This document shows positions 63,143 to 64,000 of a stretch of DNA of 64,000 nucleotides, in pieces. Within the stretch, counting starts at the first letter, position 1, and each line of letters begins with the position of its first letter. This DNA comes from Actinomycetota bacterium. GTDB taxonomy: Bacteria; Actinomycetota; Actinomycetes; Actinomycetales; Microbacteriaceae. The stretch lies in the NCBI GenBank assembly GCA_020160915.1, contig JAIUPK010000001.1:527645-591644 (forward strand), read 5' to 3'. The notes below the pieces were generated by a model that saw only the letters and a list, made by a program, of their open reading frames with translations, ran no database searches and was not told where the DNA came from. Position numbers and translations under genes: made by a program.

Positions 63143-64000
63143 ATGCCGCCCGCTAGCGGCCCACTCACCGCACCACCGACCGGCCGCCCGTTCCGGGCGC
63201 GCTACCGCCGCATCATGCGGTTCGCCTCGCGCGCGTTGGCGCAGGCCTGGTGGTTCGAACTGGTGCTGCCCCGGATCGGTCTCGGCCGGCTCGCGGCGCG
63301 CGGTCGAGTGCGCCGCCTCGAGAAACTCGCCAATCGCTTCTATGTGCTCGCCGCCGACCTCGGCGGATTGATGATCAAGGTGGGACAGTTCTTGTCGTCG
63401 CGCCTCGACATCCTTCCACCCGAGATCACCAAGGCGCTCGAGGGCCTTCAGGACGAGGTCGCGCCCGAGTCGTTCGAGCGCATCCGTGCGCAGACCGAGT
63501 CCGAACTCGGGATGCCGCTGGAGCTGGCCTACGCCTCGTTCGAGCCGGTGCCCATCGCCGCGGCATCCCTCGGACAGGCCCATCGTGCACGCCTGTCGCC
63601 GGCCATCGCGGCCGACCTCGGCTTCGAGGAGGTCGTCGTCAAGGTGCAGCGACCGGGCATCGAGGCGATCGTCGCCGTCGACCTCGCGGCCCTTCGGCGC
63701 GTTGCCCGCTGGCTCTCGCGCGTGCGCCTCGTGTCGTCACGCGCCGATGCGCCCGCACTCGTCGAGGAGTTTGCCGCCACCAGCCTCGAGGAGATCGACT
63801 ACCTGCACGAGGCCGGCAACGCCGAGCGCTTCGCCGCCGACTTCGCCGACGACCCGAGCGTCGGCGCACCCGTCGTCGTCTGGGATCGCACCGCGCTGCG
63901 GGTGCTCACCCTCTCCGACGTGACCGCCATCAAGATCACGGATGTCGCATCGCTCACCGCAGCGGGCATCGACCCCGCCGAGGTCGCTCAAGCCCTCGCG
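63143..64000 (+). CDS. ABC1/UbiB-family atypical kinase (3' end outside window)
   Basis: 286 codons are visible, in frame to the window edge. A basic, Trp-containing N-terminus is followed by the KxGQ loop (LMIKVGQFLSSR), the Ala-rich loop (AAASLGQAHRARL), the VVVKVQRPG lysine and the EEIDYLHEAGNAERF catalytic region. ABC1 kinases act in quinone metabolism and lipid homeostasis; targets in actinobacteria are little known. It begins 4 nt after the PadR gene stop, so the two are cotranscribed. Confidence 0.9.
   Translation, partial: MPPASGPLTAPPTGRPFRARYRRIMRFASRALAQAWWFELVLPRIGLGRLAARGRVRRLEKLANRFYVLAADLGGLMIKVGQFLSSRLDILPPEITKALEGLQDEVAPESFERIRAQTESELGMPLELAYASFEPVPIAAASLGQAHRARLSPAIAADLGFEEVVVKVQRPGIEAIVAVDLAALRRVARWLSRVRLVSSRADAPALVEEFAATSLEEIDYLHEAGNAERFAADFADDPSVGAPVVVWDRTALRVLTLSDVTAIKITDVASLTAAGIDPAEVAQALA

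Overview
The window is high-GC DNA from an actinobacterium, most likely family Microbacteriaceae. The support is an F420-dependent glucose-6-phosphate dehydrogenase and an F420/PPOX-type oxidoreductase, mycothiol-type arsenate reductase homologues, an MTES_1575-type nuclease domain on a helicase-like protein, a DUF6325/SHOCT pair, TAnnnT -10 boxes placed 6-7 nt before start codons (leaderless genes), and short dispersed palindromic repeats of the kind I associate with this family. No phage or plasmid backbone, rRNA or CRISPR array is visible. One tRNA (Ala, CGC anticodon) is present.

Layout. 1-6.1 kb: glycerol catabolism (glpD-glpK plus a membrane alpha/beta hydrolase) divergent from a SorC-type regulator. 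6.1-8.7 kb: CotH-kinase-like lipoprotein and an MFS transporter. 8.6-11.9 kb: arsenic locus with arsR-aquaporin leftward and, rightward, a 23-residue Cys-rich peptide, an ArsR-ArsC fusion and two more ArsC-type proteins, with two different operator designs. 12-18 kb: SHOCT/DUF6325 pair, then a surface-glycan set (GT2-like, GT1, HEAT-GT4 fusion, polysaccharide pyruvyl transferase). 18-22 kb: fgd and an etfB-etfA-cytochrome b operon. 22.2-26 kb: a lower-GC island on the 3' side of tRNA-Ala carrying an unrecognised protein and a GNAT-PIN-GNAT-like-ASCH-like protein coupled to a small ASCH protein. 26-30 kb: housekeeping block (tandem repeat, membrane protein, rimJ-like, galU, 5-formyl-THF cyclo-ligase, FmdB, mscL). 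30.4-34.3 kb: a 1255-aa DUF4011/helicase-like/REase protein whose Walker motifs look degenerate. 34.4-42.7 kb: coiled-coil membrane protein, pdxH, LssY_C and DUF389 membrane proteins, small enzymes, an AraC regulator and the three-gene transhydrogenase pntAA-pntAB-pntB.

42.9-57.8 kb is an aromatic-catabolism region. The leftward operon (extradiol dioxygenase, FAH, cyclase, FAD monooxygenase, amidohydrolase, FAH) begins at a junction near 49,02x where the dioxygenase and a divergent LysR regulator both lack their N-termini, as if a single deletion removed their shared promoter. A second, intact rightward operon (FAH-RraA fusion, GntR, HpaE-, HpaD-, HpaH- and HpaI-like enzymes) encodes the homoprotocatechuate meta-cleavage route, preceded by a TTGACA promoter. 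58-59.6 kb is an ECF42-type sigma factor with its DGPF/YciI partner and a matching TGTCGA-N17-CGTC promoter. 59.6-64 kb has a short UvrA-like ATPase, a PPOX/F420 protein, a PadR regulator and the start of an ABC1/UbiB kinase cut by the window end.

The strongest candidates for something new are the GNAT-PIN-ASCH island, the arsenic locus with its promoter-equipped Cys-rich peptide and Cys-free ArsR-ArsC fusion, and the degenerate helicase-nuclease.
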